Part shown: positions 32,560 to 41,418 of the stretch, piece after piece | Numbering within the stretch: the stretch's first letter is position 1 | Layout of the letters: every line of letters begins with the position of its first letter | Source: an uncultured bacterium | GTDB taxonomy: Bacteria; Bacillota; Clostridia; Oscillospirales; Oscillospiraceae | Direction of reading: 5' to 3' | Assembly (NCBI GenBank): GCA_947364395.1 | Contig: CANASS010000003.1 | Location: 1 to 64,000, forward strand | DNA: 64,000 nt | Notes under the pieces: model-generated | The model's input: only the letters and a program-made list of their open reading frames with translations | What the model was told of the DNA's origin: nothing | Database searches by the model: none | Made by a program: the position numbers and the translations under genes

Positions 32560-35553
32560 ATGAGCGACATCATGCGGCCCATGCCCTTCGCCCAGCTGAT
32601 GGACTGGGCGCTCACCGAGTACAAAAACCAGGGCAGTATTTTCGGCGTGTCCAAGCTGGTGAAGCACACCAGCGGCAAGGCCCTGCCCATTTTTGAGGAG
32701 AAGATCGAATCCCCCTACGGCCCCGCCGCCGGTCCCCACACCCAGCTGGCCCAGAACATCGTTGCGGCCTACGCCGCCGGGGCCCGGTTCTTTGAGCTGA
32801 AAACCGTCCAGATCATGGACGGGGAGGAGCTGTCCAAGTGCGTCAGCAAGCCCTGCATCACCGCCGGGGATGAGTGCTACAACTGCGAGTGGTCCACCGA
32901 ACTCACTGTGCCCCAGGCCTACGCCGAGTACGTCAAGGCCTGGTGGGCCTGCAAGCTGCTGGCAAAGGAACTGGGGCTGGGCGCCCCGGACGGTTTCGTG
33001 TTCAACATGTCCGTGGGCTACGACCTGGCGGGCATCCGAAGCGAGAAGATCGACAAATACATCGAGGGCATGAAGGACGCCTCCGGCAGCGAGGTGTGGA
33101 AGGAGTGCCTGGACTGGTCGCTGGCCAGCCTGAGCCGGTTTGAGAACGTGGATGAGGGCTATGTGAAGTCCGTCTCCCCTCGTGTGTCCGCCTCTATCAC
33201 CGAGTCCACCCTCCACGGCTGTCCCCCCGACGAGATCGAGCGCATCGCCACCTACCTGATTGCGGAAAAGAGCCTGAACACCTACGTGAAGTGCAACCCC
33301 ACCCTGCTGGGCTACGACTTCGCCCGCAAAACCCTGGACAGCCTGGGCTACGACTACATCGTGTTCGACGACCACCACTTCCTGGAGGACCTCCAGTGGG
33401 CGGACGCGGTGCCCATGTTCCACAGGCTCCAGAAGCTGTGCCGGGAGCGGGGGCTGGAATTCGGCGTGAAGCTCACCAACACCTTCCCGGTGGATGTGGC
33501 GGCGGGAGAGCTGCCCAGCAACGAGATGTACATGTCCGGCCGGTCCCTGTACCCCCTGTCCCTCTCCCTGGCGGAGAGGCTGGCCAAGGAGTTCGACGGT
33601 AAGCTGCGCATCTCCTACTCCGGCGGGGCGGACGCCGCCTCTATCCGGGGGCTGTTCGACGCGGGCATCTGGCCCGTCACCATGGCCACCACCGTGCTCA
33701 AGCCCGGCGGATACCAGCGGTTCAACCAGATCGGCGGCCTGCTGGCGGACATCGGGTACGGCCCGTGGCAGGGGGTGGACCAGGCCAGGGTGGCCGCCCT
33801 GGTGGAAGCCATTCCGGCGGACGGCCACTGGACCAAGCCCATCAAGCCCATCCCCAGCCGCAAGACGGACAAAAAGGTGCCCCTGGTGGACTGCTTCCAG
33901 GCCCCCTGCCGGTCCGGCTGTCCCATCCAGCAGGACATACCCGCCTATCTCATGGCGGTGAACGCAGGAAAGTACGAAGAAGCCCTGGAGATCATCACCC
34001 GGCGCAACCCCCTGCCCTTTATCACCGGGACCATCTGTTCCCACCGCTGCCAGGACAAGTGCATGAGAAACGCCTATGACGAGAGCGTCTATATCCGGGT
34101 CCAGAAGCTGAAGGCGGCCCAGGGGGGCTTCGCCTCCCTGCTGCCCAAGCTGAAGCCGGGAGCTGCGGTCAGCGGCAAAAAGGTTGCCGTCGTGGGCGGC
34201 GGCCCCGCGGGCATGGCGGCGGCCTTCTTCCTGGGCCGGGCCGGGGTGGACGTGACCCTCTTCGAGGCCAGGGACGCCCTGGGCGGCATCGTCCGCCACG
34301 TGATCCCGGCGTTCCGCATCGGCCATGAGGCCATCGACAACGACGTGAAGCTGATGGAGGCCATGGGGGTGAAGGTCCACCTGAACACCCGCATCGGCGA
34401 TATCAAGTCCCTGCTGAACGTCTACACCGCCGTGGTGGTGGCCGTCGGGGCCTGGAACCACGGCTCCGCCGGGCTGGAGTACGGGGAGGAGCTGAACGTG
34501 ATCTCCTTCCTGGAGGCCGCCAAGAAGGCCCCGGACACCCTGGAGCTGGGGGAGAACGTGGTGGTGGTGGGCGGCGGCAACACCGCCATGGACGCCGCCC
34601 GGGCCGCCAAACGCATCCCCGGCGTGAAGAAGGTGTCCCTGGTGTACCGCCGCACAAAACGGTACATGCCCGCCGACCAGGAGGAGCTGGAGCTGGCTGT
34701 GGCCGACGGCGTGGAGTTCCGGGAGCTGCTGGCCCCCGTGGGGGTCAAGGACGGAACCCTCACCTGCCGGGTGATGGAGCTGGGCGCTCCCGACGCCTCC
34801 GGGCGGCGCTCCCCGGTGGACACGGGCCGGACGGCGGAGGTGGCCGCCGACACGGTGATCGCCGCCGTGGGCGAGAAGGTGGACACCGCCTTGTATGCCG
34901 GCAGCGGCCTGGCTGTGGACAGCCGGGGCAAGGCTGTGGTAAACTTGGAGACGATGGAGTCCAGCGTGAAGGGCGTCTACGTGGTGGGCGACGGCCAGAA
35001 GGGCCCCGGCACGGTGGTGGAGGCCATCGCGGGGGCTATGAAGGCGGCGAAGGCCATCCAGGACTTCGACACAGACGCCTTTGCGGACAAGAACGTCAAC
35101 CCGGACTACGCCGCCCCCCTGGCCAAGCGGGGGGACCTGTGCGCCGGCTGCGCCTCCTGTGAAGAGAACCGCTGCCTGGGCTGCGCCACCGTGTGCGAGA
35201 CCTGCACCGAGGTGTGCCCCAACCGGGCCAACGCGGCCATCCGGGTGGAGGGGATGCGCCAGCGGCAGATCGTCCACGTGGACGGCATGTGCAACGAGTG
35301 CGGCAACTGCGCGGTGTTCTGCCCCTACGACAGCGCCCCCTATCGGGACAAGTTCACCCTGTACTGGAGCCTGGAGGACTTTGAGCACAGCGAGAACCAG
35401 GGCTTCCTGCGCCTGGAGGGGTACAAGACCCTGGTGCGTTTCGCCGGAGAGGTGAAGGAGTACGACGTGTCCGATTCCGGCTGCGGGCTGTACGACCCCC
35501 TGCGCCGCCTGATCCGCGCGGTGTACGACAATTACAGCTATCTGCTGGGTTAA
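32560..35553 (+). CDS. ygfK: YgfK-type iron-sulfur flavoprotein oxidoreductase
   Basis: 997 aa from the ATG at 32560 (GGAGG upstream). The order of parts matches E. coli YgfK (about 1030 aa): an N-terminal dihydroorotate-dehydrogenase-like barrel (YGPAAGPHTQLAQNI, STLHGCPPDEIE, ISYSGGADA), a GltD-like Cys-rich segment (CFQAPCRSGCPIQQDIPAY, CSHRCQDKC), FAD and NAD(P) sites (VVGGGPAGMAAAF, VVVGGGNTAMDAARAAK), then Cys-rich ferredoxin-like motifs (CAGCASC; CNECGNCAVFC). It should shuttle electrons between NAD(P)H and a partner. It was once named putative selenate reductase; in gut bacteria the gene is linked to urate use. Confidence 0.95.
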   Translation: MSDIMRPMPFAQLMDWALTEYKNQGSIFGVSKLVKHTSGKALPIFEEKIESPYGPAAGPHTQLAQNIVAAYAAGARFFELKTVQIMDGEELSKCVSKPCITAGDECYNCEWSTELTVPQAYAEYVKAWWACKLLAKELGLGAPDGFVFNMSVGYDLAGIRSEKIDKYIEGMKDASGSEVWKECLDWSLASLSRFENVDEGYVKSVSPRVSASITESTLHGCPPDEIERIATYLIAEKSLNTYVKCNPTLLGYDFARKTLDSLGYDYIVFDDHHFLEDLQWADAVPMFHRLQKLCRERGLEFGVKLTNTFPVDVAAGELPSNEMYMSGRSLYPLSLSLAERLAKEFDGKLRISYSGGADAASIRGLFDAGIWPVTMATTVLKPGGYQRFNQIGGLLADIGYGPWQGVDQARVAALVEAIPADGHWTKPIKPIPSRKTDKKVPLVDCFQAPCRSGCPIQQDIPAYLMAVNAGKYEEALEIITRRNPLPFITGTICSHRCQDKCMRNAYDESVYIRVQKLKAAQGGFASLLPKLKPGAAVSGKKVAVVGGGPAGMAAAFFLGRAGVDVTLFEARDALGGIVRHVIPAFRIGHEAIDNDVKLMEAMGVKVHLNTRIGDIKSLLNVYTAVVVAVGAWNHGSAGLEYGEELNVISFLEAAKKAPDTLELGENVVVVGGGNTAMDAARAAKRIPGVKKVSLVYRRTKRYMPADQEELELAVADGVEFRELLAPVGVKDGTLTCRVMELGAPDASGRRSPVDTGRTAEVAADTVIAAVGEKVDTALYAGSGLAVDSRGKAVVNLETMESSVKGVYVVGDGQKGPGTVVEAIAGAMKAAKAIQDFDTDAFADKNVNPDYAAPLAKRGDLCAGCASCEENRCLGCATVCETCTEVCPNRANAAIRVEGMRQRQIVHVDGMCNECGNCAVFCPYDSAPYRDKFTLYWSLEDFEHSENQGFLRLEGYKTLVRFAGEVKEYDVSDSGCGLYDPLRRLIRAVYDNYSYLLG

Positions 35554-35560
35554 TTAACCT

Positions 35561-35677
35561 GTAGGGCGCGGCGACCCGGCGCGCCGTTGATCCCGGAGAC
35601 ATTCGTGGGACGCGGCGGGCCGGGGTCGTCCCGCCCTGCGAAGGGTATGTGCAGGGCGCGGCGGTTCCGCCCTGCAC
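35561..35677. repeat. Dispersed GC-rich palindromic repeat, family R2, copy 1
   Basis: Begins GTAGGGCGCGGCGACC and ends GTCGTCCCGCCCTGC (35561-35639), followed by a second short palindrome GCAGGGCGCGGCGG...CCGCCCTGC (35651-35677). Related copies lie at 44097-44243 and 45534-45602. Confidence 0.8.
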
Positions 35678-35711
35678 ACCATGTGGAAAACCAAACGGGA
35701 GGGAATACCTA

Positions 35712-38300
35712 ATGAGCGAGACCTACAGCTTTACCGTCAACGGCGTGGTCCGGGAGACGGAGGAGGACAAACCTCTGCTGCGCTACCTCCGGGACGACCT
35801 GCGCCTGACCTCCTGCAAGGACGGGTGCAGCGAGGGGGCCTGCGGCACCTGCACCATCCTTGTGGACGGGCGGGCTATGCGGGCCTGCATCCTCACTACC
35901 AGGAAAGCGGCGGGCAAACATATCCTCACCGTGGAGGGGCTGACCGTGGCGGAGAAGGAAGCCTTTGTCTACGCCTTCGGCAAGGTGGGGGCGGTGCAGT
36001 GCGGCTTCTGCATCCCCGGCATGGTCATCTCCGGCAAGGCCCTGCTGGACCAGAACCCCAGCCCCACTGAGGCGGACATCAAAAAGGCCATCCGGGGCAA
36101 CGTGTGCCGGTGCACCGGCTACAAGAAGATCATCGAGGGCATCTCCCTGGCCGGGGCCATCCTCCGGGGGGAGGCCCAGATTGACCCGGACCTGGAGAAG
36201 GGGGACGTGTTCGGGGTGGGGGACCGGGCCTTCCGCATCGACGTGCGCCCCAAGGTGCTGGGCTATGGCCAGTACCCCGACGACGTGTATATGGACGGCA
36301 TGGTTTACGCCTCCGCCGTCCGCTCCCAGTACCCCAGGGCCAGAGTGCTGAACATCGACGCCGCCCCCGCCCTGGCCCTGCCGGGGGTGCTGGCGGTGCT
36401 GACGGCGGAGGACGTGCCCAACAACAAGGTGGGCCACATCCAGCAGGACTGGGACGTGATGATCGCCAAGGGGGACGTGACCCGCTGCGTGGGGGACGCC
36501 ATCTGTCTCGTTATCGCCGAGAGCGAATATATCCTGAAGCAGGCCAAGGTCGCCGTGAAAATCGAGTACGAGCCCCTGGACCCCGTCCGGGATATCCACG
36601 AGGCCATGGCTGAAAACGCCCCCAGGGTCCACTCCAAGGGAAACCTGTGCCAGTCCCGCCACGTGGCCCGGGGGGACGCCAGGACGGCGCTGGCCAACTC
36701 CAAATATGTGGTCACCCAGAGCTACAAGACCCCCTTCACCGAGCACGCCTTTTTGGAGCCGGAGTGCGCCGTGGCCTTCCCCTACAAAAACGGGGTGAAG
36801 GTGTACTCCACCGATCAGGGCGTCTACGACACCCGCCACGAGATCGCCATCATGCTGGGCTGGGACCAGGAGCGCATCGTGGTGGAAAATAAGCTGGTGG
36901 GGGGCGGCTTCGGCGGCAAGGAGGACGTTTCGGTGCAGCATCTGGCGGCGCTGGCGGCCTTGAAGGCGGACCGCCCGGTGAAGGTGAAGCTATCCCGCCA
37001 GGAGTCCATCAATTTCCATCCCAAGCGACACGCCATGGAGGGGACCTTTACCCTGGGCTGTGACGAGAACGGCATCTTCACCGCCCTGGACTGCGACATC
37101 TATTTCGACACCGGGGCCTACGCCTCTCTGTGCGGGCCGGTGCTGGAGCGGGCCTGCACCCACTCCGTGGGGCCCTACTGCTACCAGAATACCGACATAC
37201 GGGGGTATGGTTATTACACCAACAATCCCCCCGCCGGGGCCTTCCGGGGCTTCGGCGTGTGCCAGAGCGAGTTCGCCCTGGAGTCCACCATCAACCTGCT
37301 GGCGGAGAAGGTGGGGATATCCCCCTGGGAGATCCGCTGGCGCAACGCCATCGAGCCGGGAAAGGTTCTGCCCAACGGCCAGATCGCCGACTGCTCCACC
37401 GCCCTGAAGGAAACCCTTCTGGCCGTCAAGGACGCCTTTGAGTCTAACCCCGGCCGGGCGGGCATCGCCTGCGCCATGAAGAACGCCGGGGTGGGGGTGG
37501 GCCTGCCCGACAAGGGCCGGTGCAAACTGGTGGTGGAGGAGGGGACCGTCAAGCTGTACTCCGCCGCCTCCGACATCGGCCAGGGCTGCGCCACCGTGTT
37601 TTTGCAGATCCTGTCCCAGGCCGCCGGGCTCCCCCTGGAGAACATGCGGAACATGGGCAGCAATTCCGAGCTGTCCCCCGACTCGGGCACCACCTCCGGC
37701 TCCCGCCAGACCCTCATCACCGGCGAGGCGGTGCGCATGGCCGCCGTGGAGCTGAAGGCCGCCCTGGACCAGGCAGGCGGGGACCTGTCCGCCCTGGAAG
37801 GCCGGGAGTTCTTCGCCGAGTTCTTCGATCCCACCGACAAGCTGGGGGCGGACAAGCCCAACCCCAAGAGTCACGTGGCCTACGGCTTCGCCACCCACGT
37901 GGCGGTGCTGGACGGCGACGGGAGGGTGAAGGAGGTCTGGGCCGCCCACGACTCGGGCAAGGTGGTGAACCCCACCTCCATTCAGGGCCAGATCGAGGGC
38001 GGAGTGCTCATGGGGCTGGGCTATGCCCTCACCGAGGATTTCCCCTTGAAAGACTGCGTGCCCACGGCCAAGTTCGGCACCCTGGGCCTGATGCGGGCGG
38101 ACCAGATCCCCGACATTCACGCCATCTATGTGGAGAAGGAGGAGCTGCTTCCCTTCGCCTACGGGGCCAAGGGCATCGGCGAGATCGCCACCATCCCCAC
38201 CGCTCCGGCGGTTCAGGGGGCCTACTACGCCATGGACCATGTGCTGCGCACCAGCCTGCCCATGGAAAACACCTTCTACAAAAAGCCGAAGAGAGGTTGA
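35712..38300 (+). CDS. XdhD-like xanthine dehydrogenase family molybdopterin hydroxylase with fused 2Fe-2S domain
   Basis: 862 aa from the ATG at 35712 (GGGAGGG upstream). The N-terminal 160 residues bind two 2Fe-2S clusters: CKDGCSEGACGTC with a later Cys, and CGFC...CRC. The rest is the molybdopterin subunit: GGGFGGKE, PPAGAFRGFGVCQSE, GKVVNP and the catalytic-type Glu in GAKGIGEIA. It hydroxylates purines such as hypoxanthine or xanthine, or runs in reverse. No FAD domain or separate FAD-subunit gene is present, so electrons may pass to YgfK (inference). E. coli XdhD has the same two-part fusion and is thought to need selenium. Confidence 0.93.
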   Translation: MSETYSFTVNGVVRETEEDKPLLRYLRDDLRLTSCKDGCSEGACGTCTILVDGRAMRACILTTRKAAGKHILTVEGLTVAEKEAFVYAFGKVGAVQCGFCIPGMVISGKALLDQNPSPTEADIKKAIRGNVCRCTGYKKIIEGISLAGAILRGEAQIDPDLEKGDVFGVGDRAFRIDVRPKVLGYGQYPDDVYMDGMVYASAVRSQYPRARVLNIDAAPALALPGVLAVLTAEDVPNNKVGHIQQDWDVMIAKGDVTRCVGDAICLVIAESEYILKQAKVAVKIEYEPLDPVRDIHEAMAENAPRVHSKGNLCQSRHVARGDARTALANSKYVVTQSYKTPFTEHAFLEPECAVAFPYKNGVKVYSTDQGVYDTRHEIAIMLGWDQERIVVENKLVGGGFGGKEDVSVQHLAALAALKADRPVKVKLSRQESINFHPKRHAMEGTFTLGCDENGIFTALDCDIYFDTGAYASLCGPVLERACTHSVGPYCYQNTDIRGYGYYTNNPPAGAFRGFGVCQSEFALESTINLLAEKVGISPWEIRWRNAIEPGKVLPNGQIADCSTALKETLLAVKDAFESNPGRAGIACAMKNAGVGVGLPDKGRCKLVVEEGTVKLYSAASDIGQGCATVFLQILSQAAGLPLENMRNMGSNSELSPDSGTTSGSRQTLITGEAVRMAAVELKAALDQAGGDLSALEGREFFAEFFDPTDKLGADKPNPKSHVAYGFATHVAVLDGDGRVKEVWAAHDSGKVVNPTSIQGQIEGGVLMGLGYALTEDFPLKDCVPTAKFGTLGLMRADQIPDIHAIYVEKEELLPFAYGAKGIGEIATIPTAPAVQGAYYAMDHVLRTSLPMENTFYKKPKRG

Positions 38301-38306
38301 TCCCCG

Positions 38307-39398
38307 ATGAAAAAGCGCCTGTTAAGCCTGATGCTGCTGTCTGCCCTGCTGGTCCAGCTGCTGTCCGGCTGTGCCGCCGGGGTCCAGGAGAGTGCCCAGC
38401 CCTCCAACCCACCCTCCGCCCCCGCCGCTGAGACGGTTTCGCCCGAGCCCGCTGAGACCGAGCCCGCTCAGTCCGGCCCCATCACCGTCACCGATCAAGC
38501 GGGGAGGACGGTCGCGCTGGAAAAGCCCGCCGAAAAAATCGTGTCCTGCTACTATCTGGTTACCGGGTCCCTGCTGACCCTGGGCCAGAAGGACAAGATT
38601 GTGGGCGTCGAGTTGAAGGCCGGCAGCCGGGAGCTGTACAAGCTGGCCGCCCCGGACTTTCTGGACCTGCCCGGGGTGGGGTCCGGCAAGGAGACCAATA
38701 TCGAAGCCATCGCCGCCCTGGAACCCGACCTGGTGCTGCTGCCCAAGAAGCAGCTGGAGGCCGCCGAGACGTTGACCGGCCTGGGCATCCCCACGGCGGT
38801 GGTGGAGCCGGAGACCTACGAGGCGTTTAACGGGCTCATCACCATGCTGGGGATGCTGTGCGGCTGCGAGGACAAGGCGGCGGCGCTCACCGCCTATTAC
38901 GACGGCGTGGCGGACCGGGTCTCCGCCCTGACCAGGGATGTGGAAAAGCCCGCCGTCTATCTGGCGGGGGAGGCGTCCTGGCTGCGCACCTGCGCGGGGG
39001 GGATGTACCAGCGGGAGCTGATTGAGATGGCGGGCGGGACCTGCGTGTCCGCCGGGCTGGAGGGCTCCAAGTGGGCGGACGTCTCCGCCGAGCAGCTGGC
39101 CGCCTGGGACCCGGAGGTGATCTTCTCCGTGTCCTACGCGGAGTACACCCTGGACGACATCCGAAACGACGCCGCCCTGTCCGGGCTGAAGGCGGTGGCC
39201 GGCGATCAGCTGTACATCGTGCCGTCGGAGATCGAGGCCTGGGATTACCCCCAGCCCTCCTCCGTCCTGGGCCTGCTGTGGATGACCCATATCCTTCACC
39301 CGGAGCTGGTGAGCCGGGAGGAGTATGTGAAGGAGGCCCAGGATTTCTACCGAACCTATTTCCAGCTGGAGGTCACAGAGGAACAGCTGGGCATCTGA
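38307..39398 (+). CDS. ABC importer substrate-binding lipoprotein, periplasmic-binding family 2 (inferred molybdate/tungstate)
   Basis: 363 aa. Lipoprotein signal with SGC lipobox (Cys near residue 22) and a Pro/Ser/Glu-rich linker (to about 55), followed by a TroA/FepB-like two-lobed fold: VTDQAGRTVALEKPAEKIV, then DLPGVGSGKETNIEAIAALEPDLVL, and an ending typical of the family. Usual ligands are siderophores, haem, cobalamin or, in Haemophilus MolA, molybdate. It starts 6 nt after the xdh stop and so is in one unit with a molybdenum enzyme, which favours molybdate or tungstate; iron is the main alternative. Confidence 0.85.
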   Translation: MKKRLLSLMLLSALLVQLLSGCAAGVQESAQPSNPPSAPAAETVSPEPAETEPAQSGPITVTDQAGRTVALEKPAEKIVSCYYLVTGSLLTLGQKDKIVGVELKAGSRELYKLAAPDFLDLPGVGSGKETNIEAIAALEPDLVLLPKKQLEAAETLTGLGIPTAVVEPETYEAFNGLITMLGMLCGCEDKAAALTAYYDGVADRVSALTRDVEKPAVYLAGEASWLRTCAGGMYQRELIEMAGGTCVSAGLEGSKWADVSAEQLAAWDPEVIFSVSYAEYTLDDIRNDAALSGLKAVAGDQLYIVPSEIEAWDYPQPSSVLGLLWMTHILHPELVSREEYVKEAQDFYRTYFQLEVTEEQLGI

Positions 39399-39443
39399 CC
39401 TGTTTTGTGGTATCATCTTAACTGAAGAAGGGAGGCTTCCGGC

Positions 39444-40436
39444 ATGAAAAGACGATCCTGGCTGGGATTGGCTGCGCTGCTGGCGGCCTCCTTTCTGCTG
39501 TCCTGCCTGTGGGGGCGGTATCCCCTGACCTTCTCCGACCTGTGGGAAATTCTCTCCGGCCAAGCGGCGGGGACCATGAAGGAAAACGTGTTCTGGAACA
39601 TCCGGGTGGCCCGCACCTGCGTCGCAGCCCTGTGCGGCGGGGCCCTGTCCCTGGCGGGCTTCGCCTATCAGGGGCTGTTCCGCAATCCCCTGGTGTCCCC
39701 CGACGTGCTGGGGGTGAGCGGTGGGGCCTCGGTGGGGGCCATCTGTGCCATCTTGTTCTGGGGCGGGTCCATAGCGGCCCTTCAGCTCTTCTCCTTCGCG
39801 GGCGGGCTGGCGGCGGTGGCCCTATCCCTGCTGCTGGCCCGGGCCATCGGGGGCAACCGCTATTTCAACCTCATCGTGTCCGGCATCATCCTGGGAGCCC
39901 TGGCCAACGCCGCCATCATGGCCCTGAAATACATGGCCGACCCCGCCCAGGAGCTGGCGGTCATTGACTACTGGCTCATGGGCAGCTTCGGTCTGGCCAA
40001 TTGGGACAAGTTCCGGAGCGCCGCCCCGCTGATCCTCATTGCCGGGGCGGTGCTGGTCCTCCTGCGCTACCGGATGAAGGTGCTCACCCTGGGAGATGAG
40101 GAGGCCGCCGCCCTGGGGGTGGCGGTGGTGCCGGTGCGTCTGGTCTGCATCGGCTGCGCCACGGTGCTGACGGCGGCCAGCGTGTCGGTAAGCGGCATCG
40201 TGTCCTGGGTGGGGCTCATCGTTCCCCATCTGGTGCGCTCGGTGCTGGGAGACGACTTTGAGGCCAACCTCTTCCAGTCCATCCTGTGCGGGGCCTCCCT
40301 GCTGCTGCTGGCCGACACCCTGGCCCGGAGCCTGCTGCCCTCAGAGATCCCCATCAGCATCCTCACCTCCCTCATCGGGGCGGTCTTTCTGGCGCTGTTC
40401 CTCATCCGTCGGCAAAGGAGGGAGCGGCCATGCTGA
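39444..40436 (+). CDS. FecCD/BtuC-type ABC importer permease (inferred molybdate/tungstate)
   Basis: 330 aa, about ten membrane helices, strong GGGAGG site. Family motifs include FRNPLVSPDVLGVSGGASVGA near helix 3, GSFGLANW and the late SVSGIVSWVGLIVPHLVR, which shapes the gate and ATPase dock. It forms a homodimeric type II import channel with the ATPase encoded next, whose start it overlaps by 7 nt. The ligand cannot be read from the permease itself; the argument for molybdate is the neighbouring Mo hydroxylase and mocA. Confidence 0.92.
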   Translation: MKRRSWLGLAALLAASFLLSCLWGRYPLTFSDLWEILSGQAAGTMKENVFWNIRVARTCVAALCGGALSLAGFAYQGLFRNPLVSPDVLGVSGGASVGAICAILFWGGSIAALQLFSFAGGLAAVALSLLLARAIGGNRYFNLIVSGIILGALANAAIMALKYMADPAQELAVIDYWLMGSFGLANWDKFRSAAPLILIAGAVLVLLRYRMKVLTLGDEEAAALGVAVVPVRLVCIGCATVLTAASVSVSGIVSWVGLIVPHLVRSVLGDDFEANLFQSILCGASLLLLADTLARSLLPSEIPISILTSLIGAVFLALFLIRRQRRERPC

Positions 40437-41215
40437 GGGTGGACCATTTGACGGTGTGCCGGGGGGGCCGCCTGGTGCTGGACGACGTGGGCTTTGCCCT
40501 GGAGCCCGGCCAGGTGACGGCGGTGCTGGGGCTGAACGGGGCGGGGAAAACCACCCTGCTCAAGGCGGTTCTGGGCTTTCTTCCCCGGCGGGCGGGGGAA
40601 ATCACGGCGGACGGCCATCCGCTGGACAGGCTGTCCCCGGCGGACCGGGCCAAAAAGCTGGCCTATGTCCCCCAGCGGTACGACGGGGGCTTCCGTTACC
40701 GGACGGAGGATTTCGTGTCCATGGGGGCCACCGCCTATCTGGGAGCCTTCTCCCGGCCCGGACCCAGGGAGCTGGCACGGGCGGAGGAGCTGCTGCGGGG
40801 GCTGGACTGCGGCCGCCTCATTGGCCGCCCCATGGACAGGCTCAGCGGGGGGGAGCAGCGGATGGCCTATCTGGCCCGGGCCATGATGCAGGACGCCGGG
40901 TGCCTGCTGCTGGACGAGCCGGTGTCCTCCCTGGACCTGTCCCGGCAGCACCTGTTTCTCCACCGCCTGGGCCGGTACGTGGAGGAGCGCCGGGCCTGCT
41001 GTCTGGCGGCCATCCACGCCCCGGAGCTGGCCTACGCCTACGCCCAGCGGGTTCTGTTTCTCCACCGGGGCAGGGTGCTGCTGAACGCCGCCCGGGGAGA
41101 GCCGGATTATGAGGCCCGGCTGGCCCAGGCACTGGGGACCCTCTACGGCCCCGGCCTCCGGGTGGACTTCCGGGCGGGGGGGCTGGCCCTGGGCTGGGAC
41201 CATCAGGACAAATAG
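40430..41215 (+). CDS. FecE/BtuD-type ABC importer ATPase (inferred molybdate/tungstate)
   Basis: 261 aa from the ATG at 40430 (AAGGAGGG upstream). Walker A GLNGAGKTT is near residue 34, the Q-loop is in YVPQRYD, the signature reads LSGGEQRM, Walker B is CLLLDEPVSSLD, and the switch region is AAIHAPELA, where His is followed by Ala rather than the usual Asp. It powers the type II importer with the two genes before it. The length is normal. A terminator follows the stop, so the permease-to-importer unit ends here and the next part of the cluster has its own promoter. Confidence 0.9.
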   Translation: MLRVDHLTVCRGGRLVLDDVGFALEPGQVTAVLGLNGAGKTTLLKAVLGFLPRRAGEITADGHPLDRLSPADRAKKLAYVPQRYDGGFRYRTEDFVSMGATAYLGAFSRPGPRELARAEELLRGLDCGRLIGRPMDRLSGGEQRMAYLARAMMQDAGCLLLDEPVSSLDLSRQHLFLHRLGRYVEERRACCLAAIHAPELAYAYAQRVLFLHRGRVLLNAARGEPDYEARLAQALGTLYGPGLRVDFRAGGLALGWDHQDK

Positions 41216-41225
41216 TGGAGGCCAG

Positions 41226-41253
41226 AACCGCCCCGGTGCGCCGGGGCGGTTTT
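41226..41253 (+). terminator. Terminator after the ABC importer genes
   Basis: 10-bp stem ACCGCCCCGG with loop TGCG and its complement, followed by TTTTG. Confidence 0.85.
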
Positions 41254-41299
41254 GTATTGTCCGGCAAAAAAAGAGGGTCCAATTTGGGCAGTATGACGT

Positions 41300-41362
41300 T
41301 TTTTTAGATAAGCTAAAAAACTTTTAGATTTCTCTTGACAATTGGGCTGGGCGTGGTATGAT
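41300..41362 (+). promoter_or_regulatory. Promoter and palindromic operator of the ygeX unit
   Basis: TTGACA (41335-41340), 16-nt spacer, TATGAT (41357-41362). Just upstream is a perfect inverted repeat: half-sites TTTTTTAG (41300-41307) and CTAAAAAA (41313-41320) with a 5-nt centre, plus a further half-site-like CTTTTAGA from 41321. Its place next to the -35 suits an activator or repressor of the degradation genes. Confidence 0.7.
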
Positions 41363-41418
41363 TAAGATGCAAATAAAAAGTTAGACACACTGAATATTAT
41401 TTAGGAGGTCGCTTGTTC

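Noticed and set aside
32404..35388. 994-codon open frame on the minus strand opposite ygfK
   Set aside because: The composition is that of an antisense shadow, while the plus strand gives a full-length YgfK with intact motifs.
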